Below, piece by piece: positions 54,924 to 63,977 of a stretch of 64,000 bases of DNA; the stretch's first letter is position 1; every line of letters starts with the position of its first letter. Source of the DNA: Microcoleus sp. FACHB-1515 (lineage in GTDB: Bacteria; Cyanobacteriota; Cyanobacteriia; Elainellales; Elainellaceae). The notes below the pieces were generated by a model, which did not search any database, was not told where the DNA came from, and was given only the letters and a program-made list of their open reading frames with translations. The position numbers and the translations under genes were made by a program. Location: assembly GCF_014696105.1 (NCBI RefSeq), contig NZ_JACJPO010000012.1:1-64000 (forward strand), in the 5' to 3' direction.

Positions 54924-55625
54924 CTAAGCGGCATCCTCAAACTTATAGCCCACGCCGATCACCGTTTTCACAAAAGTCGGACTAGCCGGATCAGGCTCAA
55001 TTTTCTTTCGCAACCGAGCAATATGCGTGTCCACCACGCGCTCATCGCCAAAGAAATCGCCGCCCCACAGTTTTTCAATCAGTTGCGATCGATTCCACAC
55101 GCGCCCCGGATGGCTCATAAACGTCGAGAGCAAATCAAACTCCAGTGTGGTCAAATCCAGCGGTTCCGCTGTGCCTTCCAGCAGGCGATTGGCGACGCGC
55201 TGTTCGATATCGATCGCAAAGTGCGCCGTTTGATAGCCCTGCGACTGTCCGCCCTGCCGCAGAGTGCGTCGCAGCAGAGCGCGAACGCGGGCGACCAGTT
55301 CACGCGGACTGAACGGCTTCACCATATAGTCATCCGCTCCAGTCGAAAGGCCGATGATGCGATCGATCTCTTCCCCTTTCGCCGTCAGCATCAAAATGTA
55401 AGGATCTTTGGCTCCGGGCTTTTGGCGAATGCGGGCGCACACTTCCAGTCCGTCCAGTCCGGGCAGCATCAGGTCAAGAATGATTAAGTCGGGCTGCTGC
55501 TCTTGAAACATCTGCACAGCGGTCAGGCCATCGCGACAAACCCGACAGGCAAAGCCTTCTTTCTCCAGATACATCTGGATCAACTTGGCGATCTCGACTT
55601 CATCTTCCACAATCAAAATGTCCAT
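54924..55625 (-). CDS. OmpR-family response regulator
   Basis: 233 residues from ATG 55625 (55631 is also possible). Receiver domain: ILIVEDEVEIAKLIQMYLEK, LIILDLMLPGLDGLEV (phosphoacceptor Asp near 54) and VKPFSPRELVARVRALLRR; a winged helix with LDLTTLEFDLLSTFMSHPGR and VVDTHIARLRKKIE. Two bases before the cognate kinase gene. Binds DNA when phosphorylated. Confidence 0.95.
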   Translation of the reverse strand: MDILIVEDEVEIAKLIQMYLEKEGFACRVCRDGLTAVQMFQEQQPDLIILDLMLPGLDGLEVCARIRQKPGAKDPYILMLTAKGEEIDRIIGLSTGADDYMVKPFSPRELVARVRALLRRTLRQGGQSQGYQTAHFAIDIEQRVANRLLEGTAEPLDLTTLEFDLLSTFMSHPGRVWNRSQLIEKLWGGDFFGDERVVDTHIARLRKKIEPDPASPTFVKTVIGVGYKFEDAA

Positions 55626-55693
55626 AATCATTGACTTTATGGCACACTTCGGCCATCTATGAATAGAACGATCGAGCGCATCTTAACGAATTT

Positions 55694-55788
55694 TCCTCAT
55701 CCTCAATTCCTCCCCCTCAGGAAGAGGGACTTTGAAATCCGGTTCCCCTTCTCCCTGGGGGAAAGGGAAAGGGGATGAGGGGGCTGTT
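55694..55788. repeat. Dispersed C/G-rich intergenic repeat, copy 1
   Basis: A degenerate cyanobacterial repeat with CCTCATCCTC, GAGGGACTTTGAAATCCGG, CCCTTCTCCCTGGGGGAAAG and GGGGATGAGGGGG; the two halves are roughly inverted. Similar words occur at 60873-61104 and 63735-63945. It lies in the gap between the response regulator and the next plus-strand gene. Confidence 0.7.
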
Positions 55789-55856
55789 TAACGCTAAGAT
55801 GCTTCTTCATTCTCGCAAGCGGTTCAAAATCAAGCAGAAATTTTTGGTTCACTGCC

Positions 55857-57620
55857 ATGAAAACCGTCACTCCTCATCGATCGCAGCCCACCAAGCTGCA
55901 AACGCTCGCCACCAAGCTGCAAGCCGCCCTCACTCCACCGCTTTCGATTCGCTGCGGCCACAAAGACGATCGACTATTAATCTTGGCAGAAATCTCGGCA
56001 GAACAATCGCAAGAGACTGATCAAAGCTCACTCTTTGCTCGGTTGCAGGCAGCGATCGAATCAATTCAATCAGACGTACTTGCCGCCGTTGATGCGGCTG
56101 ACGCGCTGCCTGTACAGATGTTTTTGCGCGTCAAGGGACAGGCTCAGCCCTATGCAATGCAAGAATTTTCTCTTGCTTCCGCAGGCGCGATCGTACCCGC
56201 CACCAGCGCGATCGTGGCGTCCCGGAACGATATCGTTGCCACAAAGACAACTGCCCCGCTTGCTTTGGTGGAAGCTGATTTGGAGCCAACAAGCGATCGG
56301 CGTTGGCGCGATGCATCGCTGCCTGTCGGCGTTTTGGGGCTGGGCGTTTTGGTGGCAGTGACGGCGTTTGGCGGCAGCTTGTGGGCAATGACGCGCCCTT
56401 GTGTTTTGGGAAACTGTGTGCCGCTGGTGCAGGCCGAGCGACTGCGAGAAACGGCAGGTCAGACGATCGCCACGACGACATCCGCCCAAGCCGTGATCGA
56501 CGCTTACGATCAACTGACGAAAGCGAGCGATTTGCTCGAAACAATTCCGCCTTGGTCGCGGCGGCATGACGAAGCGCAATCTCAACTGCAACTCGTGCAG
56601 GCTCAAGCAGGCGAACTCCAGCAGATCGTGTCTGCCCTGCATCTGGCAAACGCCGCCGCCCTAAAAAGCCAAAATCCGCCGCACCCGTTTCGCACGTGGC
56701 AGGAAATCCGTGCCGACTGGCAGCAGGCGATCGCTCGTGTCCAGCAGGTTCCACCCGACAGCCCGGTGGCGTCTCTCGCCCAGCGCAAACTGACGGAATA
56801 TCAAGCCAACCTCGCCACGATCAGCCGCCGCATCGACCTGGAACGGCAGGCACAAGCGCAGTTGAACAACGCGCGATCGACCGCTCGCATTGCTGAAGCT
56901 AGAGAAGGCGTCGCCAACTCGGTTGATAGCTGGCAGCTTGTGCAGGCGACTTGGGAAAGCGTCGTGTCCGCGCTGCAAAAAGTGCCCGCGACGACAATGG
57001 CGCAAACCGAAGCCCAACAGCTTTTGGCAATCTACCAGCCAAAACTCGCAGCATCTCGCGATCGCGCTACCCGCGAAACCGCCTCGACTCGGTTCTACAA
57101 CGATGCCCTGAGTGCCGCCAATCAAGCCGAAGCTGCCGAGCGGAATCGCGCTTGGTCGCAAGCCGTTGAAGCGTGGCAGTCTGCTCTCACCAATGCTCAG
57201 CAAGTTCCGCCCAACACGATCTATCACGATCGCACCCAGCCGCTACTTGCCGCTTATGGAACGGCATTGGCGCGATCGCGAGAAATGTTGAAGACGGCAA
57301 GAGCGCAGGAGGCGGCAGCGGACGATCTCGATCGCACCTGCAACGGCTCGCCCAAAATCTGCGATTTCTCGTTTGCCGATCAAGCGATTCGGGTGCGGAT
57401 CACCTCAACTTACGATCGTCTCGTTGAGCAAACGATGACGCAAACCCGTATGAGCGGCGACTATGCAACTCAGGCCGACCTGCTCTCTCATGTCAATTCT
57501 CTGTTGCGGGCACTGGCAGCAATCAGTGAAAATGCCGACTTGCCGATCGAGCTTTACAATTCCGACGGCTCGCTGTTTGGCACGTATAAGCCAGAATTTT
57601 CCGGGTATGTGCCGAGGTGA
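55857..57620 (+). CDS. Membrane-anchored protein with three coiled repeats
   Basis: 587 residues. Residues 1-160 are cytosolic. A membrane helix near 165-185 (VLGLGVLVAVTAFGGSLWAM) is followed by CVLGNCVPLVQAERL, a motif I have seen in cyanobacterial hypothetical proteins. Then at least three related helical repeats, each near 45-75 residues and with the pattern W-x5-W-x2-A-x2-VP: RTWQEIRADWQQAIARVQQV near 283, SWQLVQATWESVVSALQKV near 360, RAWSQAVEAWQSALTNAQQV near 440. The tail is beta-rich. Likely scaffold, function unknown. Confidence 0.75.
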   Translation: MKTVTPHRSQPTKLQTLATKLQAALTPPLSIRCGHKDDRLLILAEISAEQSQETDQSSLFARLQAAIESIQSDVLAAVDAADALPVQMFLRVKGQAQPYAMQEFSLASAGAIVPATSAIVASRNDIVATKTTAPLALVEADLEPTSDRRWRDASLPVGVLGLGVLVAVTAFGGSLWAMTRPCVLGNCVPLVQAERLRETAGQTIATTTSAQAVIDAYDQLTKASDLLETIPPWSRRHDEAQSQLQLVQAQAGELQQIVSALHLANAAALKSQNPPHPFRTWQEIRADWQQAIARVQQVPPDSPVASLAQRKLTEYQANLATISRRIDLERQAQAQLNNARSTARIAEAREGVANSVDSWQLVQATWESVVSALQKVPATTMAQTEAQQLLAIYQPKLAASRDRATRETASTRFYNDALSAANQAEAAERNRAWSQAVEAWQSALTNAQQVPPNTIYHDRTQPLLAAYGTALARSREMLKTARAQEAAADDLDRTCNGSPKICDFSFADQAIRVRITSTYDRLVEQTMTQTRMSGDYATQADLLSHVNSLLRALAAISENADLPIELYNSDGSLFGTYKPEFSGYVPR

Positions 57621-57624
57621 GGCA

Positions 57625-58392
57625 TTAGCGACGGTTAAACTGCCAGGCGGCATTGAAGAATTGACGGGCGATCGCTTGCGTAATCAAAATGCTGCTGAGG
57701 GCAGCGACAAAGGCGATCGAAACGAGCACCACCACTTGATACAGTGCCGCCTGAAACGGATCGACTCCGGCCAGAACAAGACCGCAAAAAACTCCGGGCA
57801 GCGTTGCGGCTCCAGCGATCAGCATGGCGTTGAGCGTTGGGAGAATTCCGGCTTTGATCGCGTCGTGGCGGAAAGTGGCGATCGCCTGCTGTGGATTTGC
57901 GCCTAAGCTCAGGTGCGTCTCAATCTCAATCCGACTGGATTTAAGCGAAGTGATTAGCCGTTCACCCGATTGGGCGATCGCATTGGCACTTGCCGCCAGC
58001 AGCAGTCCGGCCAGCGGAATCAAATATTGCGGCGCATACCAAGGATTCGGACGCAGCACCAGCAAATATAGATAGATCAGCGCGATCGCCACGCTGCCAA
58101 CCAGCACGCCCACAGTCATCAGCAAATTCGGCAGGTCGCCCAAGCGACTGCGAGCCGTGACAACAGCAACCGCCAGCATCAGCAGCACGATCGCCAGCAC
58201 CAAACCCAAATTGGGAGATGCAAACACAACCGAGAAAACCACGCCGATCGCGCCCAGTTGCAGCAGCATCCGCCCGATCGCAATCGTCATGTTCACAGGC
58301 TGCGATCGCTGCCAGGTGAGCAGTCCCAGCGTGATTGCCGCTAAACCCAGCAGCCAAGCCATGTTGGTCGGACTCAGTTCGATCGCATTCAC
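57625..58392 (-). CDS. fetB: FetB-type ABC transporter permease (UPF0014)
   Basis: 255 residues, seven membrane helices. FetB exports iron in E. coli with the ATPase FetA. The family signature SGERLITSLKSSRIEIETHL near 141 and LSLGANPQQAI plus IKAGILPTLNAMLIAGAATL, PGVFCGLVLAGVDPFQAALY are visible. No fetA-type ATPase lies next to it. Convergent with the preceding gene (four bases between stops). Confidence 0.9.
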   Translation of the reverse strand: MNAIELSPTNMAWLLGLAAITLGLLTWQRSQPVNMTIAIGRMLLQLGAIGVVFSVVFASPNLGLVLAIVLLMLAVAVVTARSRLGDLPNLLMTVGVLVGSVAIALIYLYLLVLRPNPWYAPQYLIPLAGLLLAASANAIAQSGERLITSLKSSRIEIETHLSLGANPQQAIATFRHDAIKAGILPTLNAMLIAGAATLPGVFCGLVLAGVDPFQAALYQVVVLVSIAFVAALSSILITQAIARQFFNAAWQFNRR

Positions 58393-58455
58393 AGCATTTG
58401 TTCAAACTTGCTTTTTGAGCGTACCGCGAAACCAGCGCCAACTTAGGATCGAGCT

Positions 58456-59733
58456 ATGACGACGATCGCCTATCTCTACCTGGAACCGCTGCTCGACACC
58501 CAGCCGAATGCTGCATGGGGTCAAGCTGTCGATCGCGTCTATTCCGACTGGGGCGATCGCTCCCAGTGGGATCAGCTTTTGCAAGATTGTCAAACGGCAA
58601 GCGTCGAAACGGTTCTTGTCCGCAGGCTGGCAGATTTGGGCGAAACGGTTGCAGCGGTGAGCGATCGCCTGACTGCTCTAGAAGCCTTGGGGATCACTTT
58701 AATTTCTCTCGAAGAACCGATTGCAGAGGGACTGAAGCGATCGGATTTGCTGCGTCTGCTGGCAACGCTTCCCGCCGATCAGCGGCAGCAAAAACTGCGG
58801 CTAGGCCATGCCCGCAATCGCCTTAAAGCCCTTCCGCCACCGGGAAAAGCGCCCTACGGCTATCGACGCGGAAAAGATCGGTATGCGATCGATCGTGCGA
58901 CGGCTCCGGTCGTCAAAGATTTTTTCGATCACTTTTTGCTTTATGGTTCGCTGCGCGGCAGCGTCCGCCATCTCGAAAAAAAATACGGCAAAAAAATTTC
59001 CGCCTCAACCGGAAAACGCTGGCTCACCAGTCCAATCTATCGCGGCGATTTGGTTTATCAAACTGGGGAAGTGATGCCAAACACACATCCGGCAATTTTG
59101 CCGCGTGCCGAAGCCGCCCAGATCGATCGCCTCTTGCGCCGCAATCGCCGTTTGCCGCCCAGAACCGCGAGTGCGCCGCGATCGCTGGCTGGACTTGTCA
59201 CCTGCGCTCAGTGTCAGTCCGGCATGACGATCGCCCGCGTCAAAACGCGCCGTCAGGAATATCTGTATCTGCGTCCGACAAGCTGCCCGCAAAAGCCGAA
59301 ATGTCGCGCTTTGGCTTATGAGGAGGTGCTGCGGCGATCGATCGAGCAAATTTGCGCTCAACTGCCTGCCGCTGTTGCTGCCACGCCACAGCCGGATGTC
59401 AGTCGCATTCAGCAGGCGATCGCTGCCGAAATTGCCGCGAAAGAATCGACGCTAGCCAAAATTCCGACGCTGGAAGCTGAAGGCATTCTGGATGCAGAAA
59501 CGGCTGAACTGCGAATCTACAAACTCAAAACGGAACTCGCGACCTTGCAGGCAAAACTGGCGCAACTGCCGCCCGCCAACTTGCAAGCGATCGCTCAAAC
59601 CGTTTCCATCCCGCAATTCTGGCTAGATTTATCGGAAGCCGAACGCCGCTTTTATTTTCGCGAATTTCTAAGAACGATCGAGATCGATCGATCCGCTGAG
59701 ACTTGGCAAATTCGACTTGTCCTCATCTTTTAG
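58456..59733 (+). CDS. XisF-like serine recombinase with doubtful nucleophile
   Basis: 425 residues, the large serine recombinase layout: an N-terminal resolvase-like domain (1-100), recombinase domain (PPPGKAPYGYRRGKDRYAID near 134-153), zinc ribbon CAQCQSGM ... CPQKPKC near 252-276, and a coiled C-terminus. The catalytic serine usually sits in Y-x-R-V-S or YSYSDPLL in this subgroup; here the segment is AYLYLEPLLDTQ, without a serine. LVRRLADLGE retains the catalytic arginines. Possibly inactive, or using another residue. Confidence 0.82.
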   Translation: MTTIAYLYLEPLLDTQPNAAWGQAVDRVYSDWGDRSQWDQLLQDCQTASVETVLVRRLADLGETVAAVSDRLTALEALGITLISLEEPIAEGLKRSDLLRLLATLPADQRQQKLRLGHARNRLKALPPPGKAPYGYRRGKDRYAIDRATAPVVKDFFDHFLLYGSLRGSVRHLEKKYGKKISASTGKRWLTSPIYRGDLVYQTGEVMPNTHPAILPRAEAAQIDRLLRRNRRLPPRTASAPRSLAGLVTCAQCQSGMTIARVKTRRQEYLYLRPTSCPQKPKCRALAYEEVLRRSIEQICAQLPAAVAATPQPDVSRIQQAIAAEIAAKESTLAKIPTLEAEGILDAETAELRIYKLKTELATLQAKLAQLPPANLQAIAQTVSIPQFWLDLSEAERRFYFREFLRTIEIDRSAETWQIRLVLIF

Positions 59734-60843
59734 CGTGGCAGCGAAAAAGCGATCGACATAGAAAAGGGCAATTTGATTGCCCAAACCGCGAAAAACTGCA
59801 TCAAATGCATGTTCCGACCAAGGAAGCTCGATCATCGCGCTCGGAACTTGCTCGGATCGCAATCGATCGAACAGCGATCGGCCAAACTTCGCCTGCACAA
59901 TATGATCGCGACTGCCATAAATCAACAGCGTCGGCGGAGTCGATCGATTCACAAATTCAATCGGTGATGCTTGTCGATACTGCTCCGGCAGTTCGGCAGG
60001 CGTTCCACCCAAAAAGGCTTCAAGGACGGCGCGAGTGTCGATCGGGTCAGGAGAAGGCGGATCGGCATAGCCTTGCGCTAAATCAACAGGGCCGTAATAG
60101 TTCACGACCGATCGAATCACCGCATCGTTCGCTTGATATCCGGCCAGCATCGCCAAATGTGCGCCCGCCGATCGCCCGATCAGCCCAATGCGATCGACAT
60201 CCGTTTCATATTCCGCTGCGTGATCCCGGATGAACTGCAATGCCGTTTTCACATCCTCAAGCTGAATGGGAAAGCGAAACTGCGGCGCGTGCCGATAGTC
60301 GATCGCCCAAACCACATAGCCTTTTGCTGCCATGTAGCGATTGAAATCGGCGTTGTCTGAGGGACTGCCTGCCCGCCATGCGCCACCATAGATCGCAACG
60401 ATCGCCGGATAAATTCCGACTTCCAGCGGGCGATACACCTCCAAATGCAGCGGCACACCATCCGGCTTGGCAAACTCGATCGCCGCCGTCTGCCGGACAG
60501 CAGCAATCGGGACGCCGCGAAACACGCCTGCGATTGCTCCAAGCGCAGAAGGCGCAGGCGAATTCCCAAACGCCTGCTCAAAACTCGACTGGGCACGATC
60601 GATCGTGCCAAAAAGCTGCACGACCGGAAGCAAGCTCAACACCAGCGCAATCGCACTCAGGCCAATCGCGACATGAACTTTGCGAATCAAGCTGAGTGCG
60701 ATCGCGCCCAAGCTCAGCACCACCAGCCAAGGACTGATTTCCGGTGCGCCCACACCCAGCGGCAGCAAAGCAAAAATCGGAGCCGGAACGACGATCCACA
60801 GGCTGAGGAATAAGGTGAAGCTGGCGATCGCGATGGAGAACAT
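59668..60843 (-). CDS. Alpha/beta-hydrolase (carboxylesterase/lipase type)
   Basis: 391 residues from ATG 60843. N-terminal membrane helices (FSIAIASFTLFLSLWIVVPA, then ALSLIRKVHVAIGLSAIALV) precede the catalytic domain. HGG-like oxyanion AIYGGAWRAGSPSDN near 155, nucleophile LIGRSAGAHLAMLAGY near 227, LLIYGSRDHIVQAKF near 310 and catalytic His in LPWSEHAFD near 345. Ester hydrolase of unknown substrate. The 3' end overlaps the recombinase by 66 bases. Confidence 0.87.
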   Translation of the reverse strand: MFSIAIASFTLFLSLWIVVPAPIFALLPLGVGAPEISPWLVVLSLGAIALSLIRKVHVAIGLSAIALVLSLLPVVQLFGTIDRAQSSFEQAFGNSPAPSALGAIAGVFRGVPIAAVRQTAAIEFAKPDGVPLHLEVYRPLEVGIYPAIVAIYGGAWRAGSPSDNADFNRYMAAKGYVVWAIDYRHAPQFRFPIQLEDVKTALQFIRDHAAEYETDVDRIGLIGRSAGAHLAMLAGYQANDAVIRSVVNYYGPVDLAQGYADPPSPDPIDTRAVLEAFLGGTPAELPEQYRQASPIEFVNRSTPPTLLIYGSRDHIVQAKFGRSLFDRLRSEQVPSAMIELPWSEHAFDAVFRGLGNQIALFYVDRFFAATLKDEDKSNLPSLSGSIDLDRS

Positions 60844-60872
60844 AACTCGATCGAGTAATGAGCAAACAGCCG

Positions 60873-61104
60873 CCCTCATCCCCTACGCCGTGTTTTAGAA
60901 CCCGCTTAATCCTCCCCAACCCCATAAAAAAGAGGGAGTCATCCTCAAAGTCCGGGTTCTCAAGGGGGATTTAGGGGGATCTCAGTGGAGAAATCTCACC
61001 ACCAAGAGGTTTTAACACACCCCCTAGCCCCTTCTCCGAGAGAAGGGAAACCAACCTTCAAAGTCCCTCTCCCTGGGGGAGAGGGATTCAGCAAGGGGGC
61101 TGTT
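60873..61104. repeat. Dispersed C/G-rich intergenic repeat, copy 2
   Basis: A composite of the words CTCATCCCCTA, AAAGTCCGGGTTCTCAAGG, GGGATTTAGGGGGATC, CCCTTCTCCGAGAGAAGG and GAGGGATTCAGCAAGGGGGC. Contains several overlapping stems. It fills the gap between the esterase and transketolase genes. Related to copies at 55694 and 63735. Confidence 0.75.
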
Positions 61105-61108
61105 ATTC

Positions 61109-63019
61109 TCAGCCGATCAATTCCTTCACCTTGTTCATGATCCCCACTGGATCAATGCCCTGATGCGGATATTGTTCCCACAGGCCGCCGCAGCCTTCGT
61201 GATGCGTTCCCAGATGGGCATACTTCGGAGTCAAGCCGCGCTCCAGCAGCCAGGTTCCAAAGCGGCTACCGAGTCCCGTGCGGCGGTTGAAAGCTTCCAC
61301 GACGAGAACAAACGGCGCATTGCCGACTTTGGCAATCATTTCCTCATCGACCACATTCAGTGTTGCCTTGTTGATCAATCCGACATCCACGCCTTCTTGC
61401 TTCAGCCGTTCGACCGCATCAAGCGCACGATACAGTCCTTCGCCAAAGCTGACAACATATCCGGCTGTACCTTCGCGGATGACTTCATCTTTGCCAGGCG
61501 TAAACTGATAGCCGCTGCCGTAGAAATCGTTGCCCTGACTGTCAAGAATGTTTGGGGTTTTCGATCGCGTCGAGAACACAAATCGCAGGCCGGGCTGATG
61601 GAAAATCGCATCAATGCAGGCGGTCATCTGTCCCGCATCCGCAGGGAAATACAGCGCGGTTGGATAGCCATCATCCAGGCCATTGTCGGCAAACATATTG
61701 TTGATGCCGAAGTGACAGGTGTTGTCGGCCATGTCATCGACGCCCGCATGAGAGAAATGACACAGCACGTTCGACTTGTTCAGTCGCGCCATTGTGATTT
61801 CCGAGATGCACATTTCCAAAAAGGCGCTGAACGTCGCGAAAATCCCTTGCTTGCCCTCGGCCATGCCAAATCCGGCAGCGGCGGAAAAGTTGCCCCGCTC
61901 CATGATCCCCGCATTGATAAAAATTTCAGGATAGGCATCGTGAATCGGCTTGAAGCCGACCGAGCCTTCCAGATCGCTGTCGATTACCAAAACTTTTTCC
62001 TTGCGCTCCGTCTCGCTCATCTGCCCCAGCACCTTCACGACCGACTCGCCAAACACAACGCGATTGGCTTTCATCTGATCGCCCGATCCCAGGAAGGTGT
62101 AGTCCTGCTTCGGATACTGCACGTTCTTGAGGAAATTCACCGCATCCGTCAGGCCGCGCTTTTCCAGGTAGGGAATCGCATGTTTCACGGGGATCACGTC
62201 ATGACCGTGATTCGAGCCTTCGATTCCTTCAATGCCAACCGCCATTTTGCGCTTGTTGACCAAGGCGATCGGTCCCGGCGTCGTCACGGCTTCGCACATG
62301 CGGCGATACAGATCGTCTAGATCCTCGCCGTCGCCTTCGTTGACGCTGAGGCCATGACCTTCTAGCGTTTTGGCAACCGAAAAACCGGGTAAATAGTCAG
62401 AAGGGTGTCCGGCGATCGTCACGTCGTTGTCGTCAATAAACAGCTTCACATTGAGATGCTGCGCGACTGCTAGCCTTGCGGCCTCGGCATCGTTGCCTTC
62501 CTGCTGCGACCCGTCAGAACCGAGGCAAACCACGACCTTACCGGGATTCGCCAGTGCAACCCCGTTGATGTACGGCCAGATGTGCCCCAAGCGACCGGAA
62601 CTGAACTTGATCCCCGGAGCCATGCCTAATTCTGGGTGTCCGGGCAGCATCGAATGCGCTTCGCGATAGCGGACAAGCTGTTCGGCAGGTAGATCGCCAT
62701 AGATCGCCGCCATCAGGTATTGCGTCGCGACCCGATGTCCAGCTTCATCAAAGAAAATCGGCACAAATTTATCCGGTGCGCCTCGGAAAAACGCATCGAG
62801 AATCACCACTTCCGGCACGGTGTCGTAGGGGCCACCCGTGTGCCCACCGACGCCTTTGGCGGCTCCGGTGGCCGTAAACAGAATGATCGCATCACGACAC
62901 AGTTGAATATTGGCTTTCAGGGCTTGCCGCTGTTCATCCGTCAGCGTGGGATTGGTGGGATCAAGCGCAATTTTTTGATAAGCACCCAGATCGATCGGAA
63001 AAGGAGCAGGAGTTGTCAT
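61109..63019 (-). CDS. Transketolase-family enzyme
   Basis: 636 residues from ATG 63019, near the family's length. TPP-binding: VVCLGSDGSQQEGNDAEAAR near 165, FIDDNDVTIAG, HGLSVNEGDGED. Pyrimidine and C-terminal domains follow (ESVVKVLGQMSETERKEKVL, then GTAGYVVSFGEGLYRALDAV near 540). It lacks the standard transketolase order of residues around GHPGAP and instead has GHTGGPYDTVPEVVILDAFF near 58, as in a divergent transketolase-like group common in cyanobacteria. Substrate not inferable. Confidence 0.85.
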   Translation of the reverse strand: MTTPAPFPIDLGAYQKIALDPTNPTLTDEQRQALKANIQLCRDAIILFTATGAAKGVGGHTGGPYDTVPEVVILDAFFRGAPDKFVPIFFDEAGHRVATQYLMAAIYGDLPAEQLVRYREAHSMLPGHPELGMAPGIKFSSGRLGHIWPYINGVALANPGKVVVCLGSDGSQQEGNDAEAARLAVAQHLNVKLFIDDNDVTIAGHPSDYLPGFSVAKTLEGHGLSVNEGDGEDLDDLYRRMCEAVTTPGPIALVNKRKMAVGIEGIEGSNHGHDVIPVKHAIPYLEKRGLTDAVNFLKNVQYPKQDYTFLGSGDQMKANRVVFGESVVKVLGQMSETERKEKVLVIDSDLEGSVGFKPIHDAYPEIFINAGIMERGNFSAAAGFGMAEGKQGIFATFSAFLEMCISEITMARLNKSNVLCHFSHAGVDDMADNTCHFGINNMFADNGLDDGYPTALYFPADAGQMTACIDAIFHQPGLRFVFSTRSKTPNILDSQGNDFYGSGYQFTPGKDEVIREGTAGYVVSFGEGLYRALDAVERLKQEGVDVGLINKATLNVVDEEMIAKVGNAPFVLVVEAFNRRTGLGSRFGTWLLERGLTPKYAHLGTHHEGCGGLWEQYPHQGIDPVGIMNKVKELIG

Positions 63020-63326
63020 GACCAGAGTCCTAATGGCAGCTTTGATGGCACGATTCACCAAAACTATAGAACGATCGCGCCGCCTCTGGCTCAATTGATA
63101 GCATTGGGGATCGGATGTCGGGGATCAAAAATTGGCTGTGAAGCAGCGCGGCCATAGCAAATTGGAGCAATTCGGTTTGCGACAGAAGGCGAGGCGGCTC
63201 CGTTGTCATTTCTGACAGCGCAGTAAAATTGCCCTGAATCAGGAAAGAGCGCGATCGCCACTGTTGCACTCAGCAGCATCCGAGTAAGATGACGAATACT
63301 CTCGCTGGAGTTGAGGAGTGGTTTGA

Positions 63327-63734
63327 ATGTTGAGGCGCAATGTGCAGTTGATGCAGCCGCTCTTGGCTGAATTTCGAGCCGCCTGCGTGGAATTGGGGCT
63401 AAAGCTGCCTGCCAGCACGCCGCAAATCGATCGCCAAGTTGCCCAGATCCTTACTGCACGCGGACGGCTTGCCAAGCTGCACCGCCAAATTCAGCGCTAC
63501 CTGATTCGAGAAATGCCGCCACCGATGCGCCAACAGCTTCACACGCTGCTGCACAGCACAAGCGATCTATTGCAGCTTGCCGACAGTCTAGTTTTTCTGG
63601 CCGAAGAATATCCGCTTGATCCCGAAGGCTCGATCGCCTGTTCGAGACGGCTGCATCTGCACAAAATAAATGTTCTCGCTCAGATGCAGCGATCGCTGCC
63701 GCTGGCGATTGACACGAATGCGATCGGCTCCTAG
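63327..63734 (+). CDS. Small helical hypothetical protein
   Basis: 135 residues from ATG 63327. The body is nearly all helix: LLAEFRAACVELGLKLPAST, RLAKLHRQIQRYLIREMPPP, HTLLHSTSDLLQLADSLVFL. No family recognised. It lies 230 bases after the minus-strand transketolase and has its own promoter region. Confidence 0.6.
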   Translation: MLRRNVQLMQPLLAEFRAACVELGLKLPASTPQIDRQVAQILTARGRLAKLHRQIQRYLIREMPPPMRQQLHTLLHSTSDLLQLADSLVFLAEEYPLDPEGSIACSRRLHLHKINVLAQMQRSLPLAIDTNAIGS

Positions 63735-63945
63735 GGCGTGTTTTCAAAGCTCCAGCGAGTGGAGGGTGCGCGATTACGGTACGGATTAGCTTGGCTGGCC
63801 GCGAAGCGCTCTTTGCAGGAATCGATTCCCCTAAATCCCCCTTGTTAAGGGAGACTTTGAGGAGTGGTTCGGCTCCCTCCTCAGCAAGGAGGGTTGGGGA
63901 GGATCATGCAGTTTCAAATATGCCCTAACCCCCAACCCCTATTAT
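63735..63945. repeat. Dispersed C/G-rich intergenic repeat, copy 3
   Basis: Contains CCCTAAATCCCCCTTGTTAA, GGGAGACTTTGAGGAGTGG, CTCCCTCCTCAGCAAGGAGG and CCCTAACCCCCAACCCC. Shares these words with the copies at 55694 and 60873, and likely represents decayed insertion-element ends. It overlaps no gene. Confidence 0.7.
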
Positions 63946-63977
63946 GGAGTCAGCCCAGAAAACGCATCTGTTCTGTA

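Noticed and set aside
61163-62320. 385-codon plus-strand ORF in the transketolase gene
   Set aside because: His- and Arg-rich shadow translation; the minus strand gives a full-length TPP enzyme.
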